DNA from: a virus
Length of the DNA: 24,086 bases
Virus record (IMG/VR): IMGVR_UViG_3300014501_000755
Span: 1 to 24,086 of that record
Strand: one strand, 5' to 3'
Positions 1 to 6,101 of the stretch are shown here, piece by piece. The first letter of the stretch is position 1. Each line of letters starts with the position of its first letter. The position numbers and the translations under genes are program-made. A model generated the notes under the pieces. It worked only from the letters and a program-made list of their open reading frames with translations, ran no database searches and was not told the origin of the DNA.

Positions 1-262
1 CGACATCGGCACTGGTGGTGCCGGAGGTGGCACCGGGAGCGGCGGAGTTCGCCCAGTTGGCGCCGGTGGTCCAGTTCGAATTGGGGCCGGTGCCGACCCA
101 GGTGGAGCTGGCGGCTCGCGCGGCGGGGGCGGGAGCGAGTAAAAACCCGCTGACGGCAAGGACGACGCCCAGGGCGAGGTACCTTGCAGAGACGGAACGG
201 GGGGATTTCAGAGCCGGGGGACGCTGAAACTGGATTCTGGAGGTTATTGTATTTTTTACCAT
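1..262 (-). CDS. Exported autotransporter-associated beta-strand repeat-like protein, N-terminal part (partial)
   Basis: The gene begins with ATG at 262-260 on the minus strand and runs off the left edge, leaving 87 residues. Residues 1-27 are basic and polar, followed by a hydrophobic stretch (YLALGVVLAVSGFLLAP) and an Ala-rich signal-peptidase-type region, so the product is probably exported. The mature start contains the pattern W-V-G-T-G-P-N-S-N-W-T-T-G-A-N-W, the W-x-G...NW...NW signature that opens many autotransporter-associated beta-strand repeat (PATR, TIGR02601-type) proteins of Verrucomicrobiota. The family role is an extracellular beta-helix passenger or surface protein. It is divergent from the prophage and is taken as a host gene. 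The assignment rests on the signal peptide and this short motif only, because the repeat region lies outside the window. Confidence 0.65.
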   Translation of the reverse strand, partial: MVKNTITSRIQFQRPPALKSPRSVSARYLALGVVLAVSGFLLAPAPAARAASSTWVGTGPNSNWTTGANWANSAAPGATSGTTSADV

Positions 263-963
263 TTTACTGGCTCCCTAAACTAGCCCAGGTGGTTAAAGGA
301 TCTGGGGGGGTGCGCCCTTCTACGTATCAGGCTGCGTAAGAGAGTCAATGAGAAAAATTAATTTTCTTACATGGATTTGAAGGGCTTAAAAGGGCTCTGG
401 AGGGAGCCGAAGTGACGATGCGAGAGGGCGAATTTCCACCCTACGGGGGGGTATGAGGAGGGGTAGCTGGGAGCGGTGGGAGAGAGCGGGAGCGGGGGGG
501 CCGCGCGGAGGGATACAGGGAGAGTAGTTTATGTTGTATGTACCTTTGGATGAGGCGATTAACAATTCTTTACCGCGCTCGTACAGAGGGGGGTGATTTC
601 GGAACTATTCGTGTTTTGGCGGGGATGATTTTCGGTGCCGTGGCGGGGGAATTGATGAGCTACGACGTGCGGGGCGGCAGGGGGCGGGGAAGGTTTGAAA
701 AATATAGGCCGGATATTTATGATGCTGTCCGTGCATAAAGAAACTTTGGAAAATTTTTGAACGTTTGCCTGTGGAGGGCGTCTGGATATGGGTGCGGGGG
801 AAAAAGGTGATTTGCAGGTATTTTTTTTGAGGGGGTGTGCGAAGGGCGGGGGGCGGAGGGGGGTGATGAGCGCCGGATTTTCGCGCTCAATTTTTCCCCC
901 CCGCGATGGAACGTGGATGCAGCGGACGGCGGCAGGGGTCTCCGTGCGGAGGGGTGGAGGGGT
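263..963. other. Largely non-coding, G-run-rich spacer between host gene and element
   Basis: No convincing gene was found. The segment holds the upstream region of the minus-strand exported protein, an AT-rich near-palindrome (351-367, AGAAAAATTAATTTTCT), repeated runs of six to eight G on the plus strand, a T8 tract (821-828) and a terminator-like hairpin (868-895). A 66-codon ORF at 538-738 has no recognisable features, no clear ribosome-binding site and codon use unlike the neighbouring genes, so I do not call it. If the element has a left end with attachment or transposon-end sequences, it should lie here, but I could not identify one. Confidence 0.5.
868..895 (+). terminator. Rho-independent terminator-like hairpin
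   Basis: A perfect 6-bp stem GAGCGC/GCGCTC (868-873 with 883-888) encloses a 9-nt loop and is followed by AATTTTT. The T-tract is on the plus strand, so it would stop rightward transcription entering from 263-867. It cannot serve the minus-strand genes that end at 964. No clear plus-strand gene lies upstream, so it may end an unrecognised short RNA or insulate the element. Confidence 0.5.
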
Positions 964-1185
964 TTATGCGGCCTCGCGGGGACGGCGGATGCCCTTGCCG
1001 GGGCCGGTGAGGATGGCGGTGCGCAGTTCCTTGAGGCCGAGCTGGTCCGCGATGGCTTTCATAATGGCGATGCGGAAGTTTTGCTCGAGATCGGTGGGGT
1101 AATCGATGCCGCAGTTTGCCTCGTGGATGCGGACGAGGGCGGTGAAGGTCATGCCTTTTTCGTTATCAGGTTTTGTGTCTGCCAT
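964..1185 (-). CDS. Small protein of unknown function, 73 aa
   Basis: I do not recognise this protein. The ORF extends further upstream, but the start chosen is ATG at 1185, because the extension is low-complexity Pro/Ala/Ser sequence that overlaps the neighbouring gene in another frame, and a tandem repeat ends three bases before this ATG. The protein begins with a charged tail (MADTKPDNEKG), continues with a probable helical core (FTALVRIHEANCGIDYP, then NFRIAIMKAIADQLGL) and ends in a basic tail. The core has the look of a small regulatory or DNA-binding-accessory protein, but no motif allows a function. It is the last of three minus-strand genes divergent from the repressor. No Shine-Dalgarno site is visible; the 11-bp repeats occupy that place. 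Confidence 0.6.
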   Translation of the reverse strand: MADTKPDNEKGMTFTALVRIHEANCGIDYPTDLEQNFRIAIMKAIADQLGLKELRTAILTGPGKGIRRPREAA

Positions 1186-1188
1186 AAT

Positions 1189-1221
1189 TACTGATTTCTT
1201 ACTGGTTTCTTGCTGGTTTCT
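1189..1221 (-). repeat. Three tandem 11-bp direct repeats upstream of the 73-aa gene
   Basis: On the minus strand three contiguous units read AGAAACCAGCA, AGAAACCAGTA and AGAAATCAGTA, ending three bases before the ATG at 1185. The 11-bp period is close to one DNA helical turn, as in operator or iteron arrays. Function is inferred only; the array could bind a repressor or act in the mRNA leader. Confidence 0.7.
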
Positions 1222-1240
1222 CTTAATGGGTTGATTGCTT

Positions 1241-1672
1241 TCAGGGAAGGGTGCGGGAGGCAAAGCGGGCTGGCGCCGGCTGGGGGCGGGAGGGGTGGCG
1301 GCGGATGAGGCCGGCGCAGATATCGCTCTCGAAGGTGCCGCGCTTGAGGAAGAACATGTGGACGGCGGCATGGATGAGGCGCTTGACGTCGTCCTGCCTG
1401 CGGCGGGCGGGCTGGGCGTCCACTATGGCGGCGACGGACTCGAGGAGGGCCTGGCTGCCGGGGCGCTCGCCATTGAGGACGCGCTGGAGATGGGCGCGGC
1501 CGACTTGCAACTGGGCGGCGATGGCGCGGACGGAAAGGCCCCTGCAATGGAGGCGGCGCATGAGGCGGACGGGATCGAGCGGCGGGTGGTACGGCGGGGC
1601 GGGAGGGGTGCGGCGGGCGCGGGTGATGCGGCCTCCTTGCCGGGAGCGGGGGGTGCGGCTGCCGCGGTTCAT
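1241..1672 (-). CDS. Helix-turn-helix protein, 143 aa
   Basis: The start ATG at 1672 overlaps the stop of the upstream gene (ATGA), which indicates translational coupling. The N-terminal 30 residues are very basic (Arg, Ser, Pro, Gly), which suits nucleic-acid contact. Residues about 35-85 carry a helix-turn-helix: RRLHCRGLSVRAIAAQLQVG is helix 1 to turn, followed by a recognition helix near RAHLQRVLNGERP, then SQALLESVAAIVDA. A second helical segment follows (DDVKRLIHAAVHMFF), and the tail is basic and Pro-rich. This resembles small XRE-type or resolvase-type HTH regulators. Position opposite the S24 repressor suggests a Cro-, Ner- or antirepressor-like role, but the target is unknown. Confidence 0.7.
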   Translation of the reverse strand: MNRGSRTPRSRQGGRITRARRTPPAPPYHPPLDPVRLMRRLHCRGLSVRAIAAQLQVGRAHLQRVLNGERPGSQALLESVAAIVDAQPARRRQDDVKRLIHAAVHMFFLKRGTFESDICAGLIRRHPSRPQPAPARFASRTLP

Positions 1673-1899
1673 GCGGGCTCCTTCCCTGGAGCGAGGGCGG
1701 CGAGGAAGTCCTGCTGGGCGCGCTGGCACTCGCGGATGCAGGTGGCGGCGTACCGGGCGGCCTCGGATTCCCTCCTGGCCAGGAAGCTGCCGAGGCCCTC
1801 GTAGAAATCGGCGCGGTCCCCGGCGGAGAGCGGGGAATGATCGAGACCGGCCACGGCGACCTGGGCGACGAGATTGAGCAATTGAGTGCGGCTCCTCAT
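1669..1899 (-). CDS. Small helical protein of unknown function, 76 aa, first gene of the leftward operon
   Basis: I do not recognise this protein. It is predicted helical: QLLNLVAQVAVAGLDH, then DRADFYEGLGSFLARRESEAARYAAT, then CQRAQQDFLAALAP. The start ATG at 1899 is preceded by a good ribosome-binding site (GGAGGGGAG about seven bases upstream on the minus strand), one of the few clear ones in this window. Its stop overlaps the start of the helix-turn-helix gene by ATGA, so the two are translated together. It heads the leftward operon facing the repressor, the position where lambdoid and Mu-like phages keep early regulatory genes. Confidence 0.65.
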   Translation of the reverse strand: MRSRTQLLNLVAQVAVAGLDHSPLSAGDRADFYEGLGSFLARRESEAARYAATCIRECQRAQQDFLAALAPGKEPA

Positions 1900-2031
1900 A
1901 AGGGGCTCCCCTCCCCCAGCGATCCACCGGGCGAACCGGCGAGAGGCGGAATGCTCACTTTATTACATCCCCTGGGGGCCCGCGTGCGGGAGCAGGCAGC
2001 CTCCAATTCGCACCGTTGCAGAGGGCAAATG

Positions 2032-2123
2032 GTGGGAAAACAGTGGAAAACCACTTGCTCCAGAGAGTTGCATCTGGTAACAAACATCATGTCCATGAGT
2101 TCACTCTGTGCTCACTAGTGAAC
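2032..2123. promoter_or_regulatory. Candidate operator region between leftward operon and repressor
   Basis: This divergent spacer contains several symmetric or repeated sites. GTTCACT (2099-2105) and AGTGAAC (2117-2123) form an inverted repeat with an 11-bp spacer, and TCACTAGTGA (2112-2121) is a perfect 10-bp palindrome inside it. Upstream, GTGGGAAAAC and GTGGAAAAC are near-direct repeats (about 2032-2051), and AGTGG-AAAA-CCACT is a small hairpin (about 2042-2055). Such sites would suit repressor binding. No strong -35/-10 pair could be assigned. Confidence 0.4.
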
Positions 2124-3016
2124 ATTTGTCCAAGGAAAAATTAAAAACCGTGAAACCAATAGCTCAACGAGTGCGGGACCTGCGGGAGAGACTAGGGATT
2201 ACCCAGGCGGAACTTGCGAGCCGTATGGGGTTCGTACGCAACTACATATCGCTCGTCGAGAATGGGAAGAAGCCCGCGCACCGATTCATCCGCGCCCTAG
2301 AACTCGTCGAGCAGACCCCAGCGCACACTATTGAACAACCGAGCATCATCCGCGAGGAACCCTTCGGGGCCACACCGCGGGGGCGGATCAAGGCCCGGCG
2401 CAAAGAACTGGGATTAACCCTCGACGAACTTGCGAAGCGGACCGGGTATCAAAAGAGCACCATTCACAACGTCGAAGAGGGGCATAGCCGCGCGAGCGAG
2501 AAACTGCTGAGGAAACTGGCCGAGCACCTGGACCTGCCGATCGAGGAACTGATGGGGGGATCGGATTATCCGCATCTGACCGGGGCGGGGCATACCTTTG
2601 GCGCGCAGGCGAACATCGTCACCGAGCCGGGAGTCATCGCGCGGATCATCCCGCTGCTCTCGTGGGCGCAGGCGGGCACCACCCAGGCATGGGACGACGT
2701 GTACGAGCATGAGGGATTTATCGGATTCAACGTGCGCGACCCGAAGGCAGTGGCGGTGCAGATCCGCGGGGACAGCATGGCGCCGCAGTTTCCGCAGGGG
2801 ACCATCGCCATCGTCTACCCGAGCTGGGAGGCGAAGAGCGGCGACCTGGTCATTGCGCGGCTCAACGACGGGACCGTCATGTTCAAACGGCTGCATGTGG
2901 ACGGGGACAACTATACCTTCATCTCGCTGAACCCGATCTACCCGCCGCTGACCGTTGAGAAATCGAAAATAGAGAAAGTGCTGCCGGTGGGGGGAACTTT
3001 TCAGAATCAGCTTTGA
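2108..3016 (+). CDS. Phage repressor: two XRE helix-turn-helix domains plus S24 (LexA/CI-type) autoprotease domain
   Basis: This is the likely master repressor of the element. Numbered from GTG at 2108, residues about 18-70 form a first XRE HTH (LGITQAELASRMGFVRNYIS), residues about 93-150 a second one (LGLTLDELAKRTGYQKSTIH), and the C-terminus is an S24 peptidase. The Ala189-Gly190 bond (in WAQAGTT) matches the self-cleavage site, Ser223 (GDSM) the nucleophile and Lys260 (VMFKRL) the general base. Known biology: RecA filaments trigger self-cleavage and derepression. A later start, GTG at 2150 with AAGGA at 2132-2136, would keep both HTH domains and leave the 2099-2123 palindrome outside the gene. 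I consider it equally plausible. Two HTH domains in one CI-type protein is unusual. Confidence 0.92.
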   Translation: MLTSEHLSKEKLKTVKPIAQRVRDLRERLGITQAELASRMGFVRNYISLVENGKKPAHRFIRALELVEQTPAHTIEQPSIIREEPFGATPRGRIKARRKELGLTLDELAKRTGYQKSTIHNVEEGHSRASEKLLRKLAEHLDLPIEELMGGSDYPHLTGAGHTFGAQANIVTEPGVIARIIPLLSWAQAGTTQAWDDVYEHEGFIGFNVRDPKAVAVQIRGDSMAPQFPQGTIAIVYPSWEAKSGDLVIARLNDGTVMFKRLHVDGDNYTFISLNPIYPPLTVEKSKIEKVLPVGGTFQNQL

Positions 3017-3076
3017 GCTAATCGGTAAGTATCGCGGGTGAGCGGGGGAAATGATTTTGGGCGGGAGTTATTAAGT

Positions 3077-3110
3077 GCCGTAGATACTGGTGGGAATCGG
3101 CGGCTTTTTT
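3077..3110 (+). terminator. Weak terminator candidate after the repressor gene
   Basis: A 4-bp GCCG/CGGC stem (3077-3080 with 3098-3101) with a 17-nt loop is followed within three bases by T6 (3105-3110). The stem is short, so this is a candidate only. It would separate the repressor transcript from the late operon. Confidence 0.3.
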
Positions 3111-3139
3111 GTCCGGTGGAAAATATAGTTACAAGGGTA

Positions 3140-3240
3140 TTGACACCCAGGGCGCGCGCGCCACTTGCAAGCGGGCGCGAAATGTCAAAGGAAAAGAAAG
3201 TGCTCACTGACGCGCCATTTTTCCTGCTGAGGATGGGGAC
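3140..3240 (+). promoter_or_regulatory. Upstream region of the late operon with possible -35 and operator half-site
   Basis: TTGACA occurs at 3140-3145 but no good -10 box follows at 17 bp. An inverted copy, TGTCAA, lies at 3183-3188, so the pair may instead be an inverted repeat for a regulator. GTGCTCACT (3200-3208) is identical to nine bases inside the candidate operator at 2108-2116. GAGGATGGGG (from 3229) is a plausible ribosome-binding site for the lipoprotein gene. No functional proof is possible here. Confidence 0.35.
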
Positions 3241-3702
3241 ATGCAAAAGAGCACCCGCCGCAGGATTTCGCGGCTCCATCCTGGCAGATCAACGACAACC
3301 TTCCTTATAGCCGGCACGCTGGCACTCCTGCAGCCCGGGTGCAGCACCATGAGCAGCTCGCAGCGTGGCGCGCTGCTGGTGGGGGCGGAGGCGCTGGCGA
3401 ATATCGCGGGGACGGCGGCGGCCACTTACTATGGAGGACCCGCGGCGGGAGAGCTGGCGAGCGCGGGATTGAGCGCGCTGGGGAGCGTGCTGCAGGGGTA
3501 CGTGGGAAGCACCGTGCCGAGCTCCGTCGTGGAGGCATCGCCAGGGCTCGCCAACGTGGGGGAGGCGGTGGCCGGAGTCGTGGCGCCCAACCGGACGGTG
3601 AGCCAGGAGGATGTGACCCTTGTGAACCAGGCGGCGACCATCGCGAAAGTCTTGCAACTGGATGTGCCGACCAGCGGCACCAACGGGACGCCGGCGAAGT
3701 AA
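3241..3702 (+). CDS. Putative phage lipoprotein, 153 aa
   Basis: The N-terminus has a basic region, a hydrophobic stretch (FLIAGTLALL) and a lipobox-like LLQPGC with Cys34, so the product is probably a lipid-anchored envelope protein. The rest is Ala/Gly-rich with two hydrophobic segments (AEALANIAGTAAATYYG and AAGELASAGLSALGSVLQGY) and a hydrophilic C-terminus. It opens the plus-strand late operon, next to holin and endolysin, where outer-membrane spanins or superinfection-exclusion lipoproteins occur. The Pro at -2 of the lipobox is atypical. The start ATG has an acceptable Shine-Dalgarno (GAGGATGGGG). Function as o-spanin or exclusion protein is inference. Confidence 0.65.
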   Translation: MQKSTRRRISRLHPGRSTTTFLIAGTLALLQPGCSTMSSSQRGALLVGAEALANIAGTAAATYYGGPAAGELASAGLSALGSVLQGYVGSTVPSSVVEASPGLANVGEAVAGVVAPNRTVSQEDVTLVNQAATIAKVLQLDVPTSGTNGTPAK

Positions 3703-3721
3703 ACAATCCTTATTCACTAAC

Positions 3722-3928
3722 ATGGACTTACTCAAACTCATCCTGACCGGTTACATAAGGCACGCTTTAACCATCGGGTGCGGGTATCTGCTCGCGCACG
3801 GTTTCATAGAACAGAGCGATACCCAGGTGCTGATGAGCGCGGGGCTGGGGATCGCGGGGGTGGCCTGGAGCACCATCAATAAGTACATCCAAAGCCGCGA
3901 GCTAACGAAGGCGCGGGCGGGGAACTAA
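3722..3928 (+). CDS. Holin, Pam3-gp28-like, 68 aa
   Basis: Two hydrophobic segments, residues about 14-27 (LTIGCGYLLAHGF) and 37-53 (LMSAGLGIAGVAW), lie in a 68-residue protein with a charged C-terminal tail. The pattern R-H-A-L-T...G..L...G.I....Q.L.SAGL...GV.W S.I.K matches the Pam3-gp28 type of putative phage holins. Such proteins form lesions in the inner membrane that release the endolysin. The longer in-frame ORF starts upstream inside the lipoprotein gene; ATG at 3722 is chosen because the leader before it is out of context. Endolysin follows 36 bp downstream. No Shine-Dalgarno is visible. Confidence 0.75.
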   Translation: MDLLKLILTGYIRHALTIGCGYLLAHGFIEQSDTQVLMSAGLGIAGVAWSTINKYIQSRELTKARAGN

Positions 3929-3964
3929 CGGATTGCAATCGCTGAACACTCCCGACCACCACCC

Positions 3965-4510
3965 ATGACCGATCGTTTCCCATTTTCCCTGGCCTTCGTG
4001 CTGCGGCACGAGTGCGTCTACGCGGCGGGCCACGATGGCGACATGGCGTTCATCGTCTGTGAAAATGTCCCCGGGGACAGCGGGGGTTGCACAAAATTTG
4101 GAATCGACGCCGCGAGCCACCCGGGAATCGATATCCCCAACCTGACCCTCGATCAAGCGACAGCGCTCTACCGCAATGGAGAATGGAGCGGCTGCCGGTG
4201 CGATGATTTGCGGAACGGGGTCGATACGGCAGTATTCGATTGCGCGGTGAATAACGGCGCGGCGGTCGCGGGCATCCTGCTGCAGCGGGCGATCATCAGG
4301 TGCGGGTACGGCGCGGTCGTCGATGGCATCATCGGGACGCAAACCATCCGGGCGGCGAGCGTCATCAATGAAACCGAGCTGCTGGCGCGGCTGCTGCAAC
4401 TGCGCCGGGAGAGATACACCGACATTGTGCTGCATCACCCGGCGGATGCGAAGTTTCTCAAGGGGTGGCTGGCGCGGGTGGATGACCTGGAACGGGCGCT
4501 CTTCTCATGA
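3965..4510 (+). CDS. Endolysin, GH108-like (N-acetylmuramidase family), 181 aa
   Basis: The sequence follows the glycosyl hydrolase 108 layout: an N-terminal helix with the catalytic Glu (Glu16 in RHEC), then D-S-G-G-C-T-K-F-G-I, the W-S-G-C-R-C-D-D-L segment, and NGVDTAVFDCAVNNG, LLQRA, VDGIIGTQT. It would cleave the glycan backbone of peptidoglycan during lysis. The length of about 180 residues is usual for the family. The usual EGGY after the catalytic Glu is replaced by ECVY and followed by an extra loop before DSGG. It has five or more cysteines, which is unusual for a cytoplasmic lysin. Its stop overlaps the next gene (ATGA at 4507-4510). Confidence 0.85.
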   Translation: MTDRFPFSLAFVLRHECVYAAGHDGDMAFIVCENVPGDSGGCTKFGIDAASHPGIDIPNLTLDQATALYRNGEWSGCRCDDLRNGVDTAVFDCAVNNGAAVAGILLQRAIIRCGYGAVVDGIIGTQTIRAASVINETELLARLLQLRRERYTDIVLHHPADAKFLKGWLARVDDLERALFS

Positions 4511-5316
4511 ACACCGGCGAATCTCCCACTTATGACGAGCCCGCGGCGTATACCGGCGGATGGGCCAACCGGCTGGTGCCGACGGCGAGCGCGCAAGCGG
4601 CCGAGGCGCTGCGGCTGGAAGCGGTGACGGTGTGCGTCGGGTTCGATGACTTACTCGATGTAACCCTTGCGCTGAATCATCCGCACATGGACACGCTCAT
4701 CGTCGTGACCTCGCACGCGGACCGGGCGACGCAGGCGGTGGCGCGAAAGCACGGGGCGTTTTGCGTAGAGACCGATCTGTTTGCGAAGAACGGGCGGAGT
4801 TTCAACAAAGGCGCGGCGATCAATGCGGGATTCAGCAGGTATCAATATCACGGGTGGCGTCTTCACCTGGACGCGGACATCGCGTTGCCGGATAACTTCC
4901 GGCGGATTCTGTTCAATCATACCGCGCTGGACCGCGATTGCATCTACGGGGCGGACCGGGTGGATGTGGTGGGGGAGGAGGCGATGCGGGCACTTACGCG
5001 CGCGGAGGCGGGGCCGCAGCATGCGGATGGATTCCTGGTAAGTGCGCATCCGGCGCATCCGCTGGGGGCGCGCTATGTGGATACGCTGCGGGGGTATGTG
5101 CCGATTGGGTTCTTCCAACTGTGGCATTGCTCGACGCAGAAAGAGTACCCGTGGTCGCTGGGGACGGCGGCGCACGACGACGTGATGTTTGCCGAGCAAT
5201 GGCCCGCACAGTACCGGAGACATCTGCCGACGATCATCTGCCACCATCTCTGCGCCCGGGCGCCCCGGCTGGGGGAGAACTGGGAAGGGCGGCGCGAACA
5301 ACCCCGTATATCATGA
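4507..5316 (+). CDS. GT-A-fold glycosyltransferase-like protein (family 2-like), 269 aa
   Basis: Residues about 38-150 look like a nucleotide-sugar-binding GT-A domain: AVTVCVGFDDLLDVTLA (beta1-alpha1), MDTLIVVTSHAD (beta2), a K-G-A-A-I-N-A-G segment typical of GT2 enzymes, and the acidic metal site LHLDADIALP with Asp122 and Asp124 (DxD). A later His/Asp-rich stretch (AAHDDVMFAEQW) may carry the catalytic base. The enzyme would move a sugar from a nucleotide donor; the acceptor is unknown. It overlaps the endolysin gene by ATGA and the next gene by ATGA, so it is translated within the lysis block. Candidates for its role are host surface modification (superinfection exclusion), a virion protein, or phage DNA. 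Confidence 0.75.
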   Translation: MNTGESPTYDEPAAYTGGWANRLVPTASAQAAEALRLEAVTVCVGFDDLLDVTLALNHPHMDTLIVVTSHADRATQAVARKHGAFCVETDLFAKNGRSFNKGAAINAGFSRYQYHGWRLHLDADIALPDNFRRILFNHTALDRDCIYGADRVDVVGEEAMRALTRAEAGPQHADGFLVSAHPAHPLGARYVDTLRGYVPIGFFQLWHCSTQKEYPWSLGTAAHDDVMFAEQWPAQYRRHLPTIICHHLCARAPRLGENWEGRREQPRIS

Positions 5317-5786
5317 AAGTAATTACCTTTTACCATTCCCTTGCCGATCTGAACCTGGAGAACGCGGGACCGTTTCTGACCGTAATGATAGGGCTCATCG
5401 TGATCTCCGGATGCGCGGGGCTGCTGTTGCGGGTGGCGAACGATGCGAAGACCTTCTTTGGGCGGCAACCGCCGCTGGACATCGACGTGCGGAAGATCGA
5501 AGCGCGTGTGGGGCGGCTGGAGGTGGTGATGGAGCGGCTGGCGACCAAGGATTCACTGGGTCAACTGGAACGGGATTTCCACGCGATGCTGGATGAGAAA
5601 TTCGAGGGGCTGGATGCGAAGCGGAGCCGGGACACGAATGACTTGCACAAGCATGTGGAATCCACGTCGAACAACTTTCACAAGCGGCTGAACGATATCT
5701 CCACGGCGCTGGGAGACGAGATCAAGCGGCTGCCGAACGATGTATTCCAGATGCTCAAGAATGCGACGAGCCTGGGGAGAGACTGA
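5313..5786 (+). CDS. Membrane-anchored coiled-coil protein (Mu gp25/Rz-like), 157 aa
   Basis: The start ATG at 5313 overlaps the stop of the glycosyltransferase (ATGA). Residues about 20-41 (FLTVMIGLIVISGCAGLLLR) form one transmembrane segment, followed by a long helical, coiled-coil-like region (IEARVGRLEVVMERLATKD onward, LERDFHAMLDEKFEGLDAK). This topology fits an inner-membrane spanin or the DUF2730/gp25-type protein that sits between lysis and terminase genes in Mu. A role in disrupting the outer envelope together with the upstream lipoprotein is plausible but inferred. Confidence 0.6.
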   Translation: MKVITFYHSLADLNLENAGPFLTVMIGLIVISGCAGLLLRVANDAKTFFGRQPPLDIDVRKIEARVGRLEVVMERLATKDSLGQLERDFHAMLDEKFEGLDAKRSRDTNDLHKHVESTSNNFHKRLNDISTALGDEIKRLPNDVFQMLKNATSLGRD

Positions 5787-5844
5787 GCGAACGCGGATCA
5801 GCGGCACGATACCAGAGCATTTAACGCGACTTCCTTTACTACTT

Positions 5845-6096
5845 ATGCGCATCACGAATGTACGACGGGCGATCCTTGATATCCTGGAGCGGGCGCAGCC
5901 TTACGCGCTGCCGGAACAACAGCTCATCGTGGAGCTGAATGGAACCGTGCGCCCACCGGCGGGGAAGGCGGAGCTGGATGACGAATTGGGTTATCTGCAG
6001 AGGCGGGGATTCATCACGACCATCGAGGACCCGCTGGATGAGGCGCTGGTCAAATGGGCAATCACCGAAGCGGGCCGGACGATGCTGCGCCAATAG
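5845..6096 (+). CDS. Winged-helix protein upstream of terminase, 83 aa (Mu gp26 position)
   Basis: The protein has the layout of a compact winged helix: NVRRAILDILERAQPYALPEQQLIVEL, then KAELDDELGYLQRRGFITTIED as recognition helix and wing start, then DEALVKWAITEAGRTMLRQ. It sits directly before the small terminase, in the place of Mu gp26. The true start is probably ATG at 5845, preceded by TTTACTACTT and no Shine-Dalgarno. An upstream in-frame ATG at 5740 would lie inside the previous gene. Possible roles are in packaging-site recognition or late-gene regulation. Confidence 0.65.
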   Translation: MRITNVRRAILDILERAQPYALPEQQLIVELNGTVRPPAGKAELDDELGYLQRRGFITTIEDPLDEALVKWAITEAGRTMLRQ

Positions 6097-6101
6097 AACC
6101 G

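Noticed and set aside
538-738. 66-codon plus-strand frame in the left spacer
   Set aside because: No ribosome-binding site, no motif and codon use unlike the neighbours; the downstream terminator is the only support.
1235-1877. Overlapping plus-strand frames of about 190-210 codons
   Set aside because: They overlap the minus-strand genes with the helix-turn-helix and ATGA overlap; the plus frames are Gly/Ala/Arg-rich without motifs.
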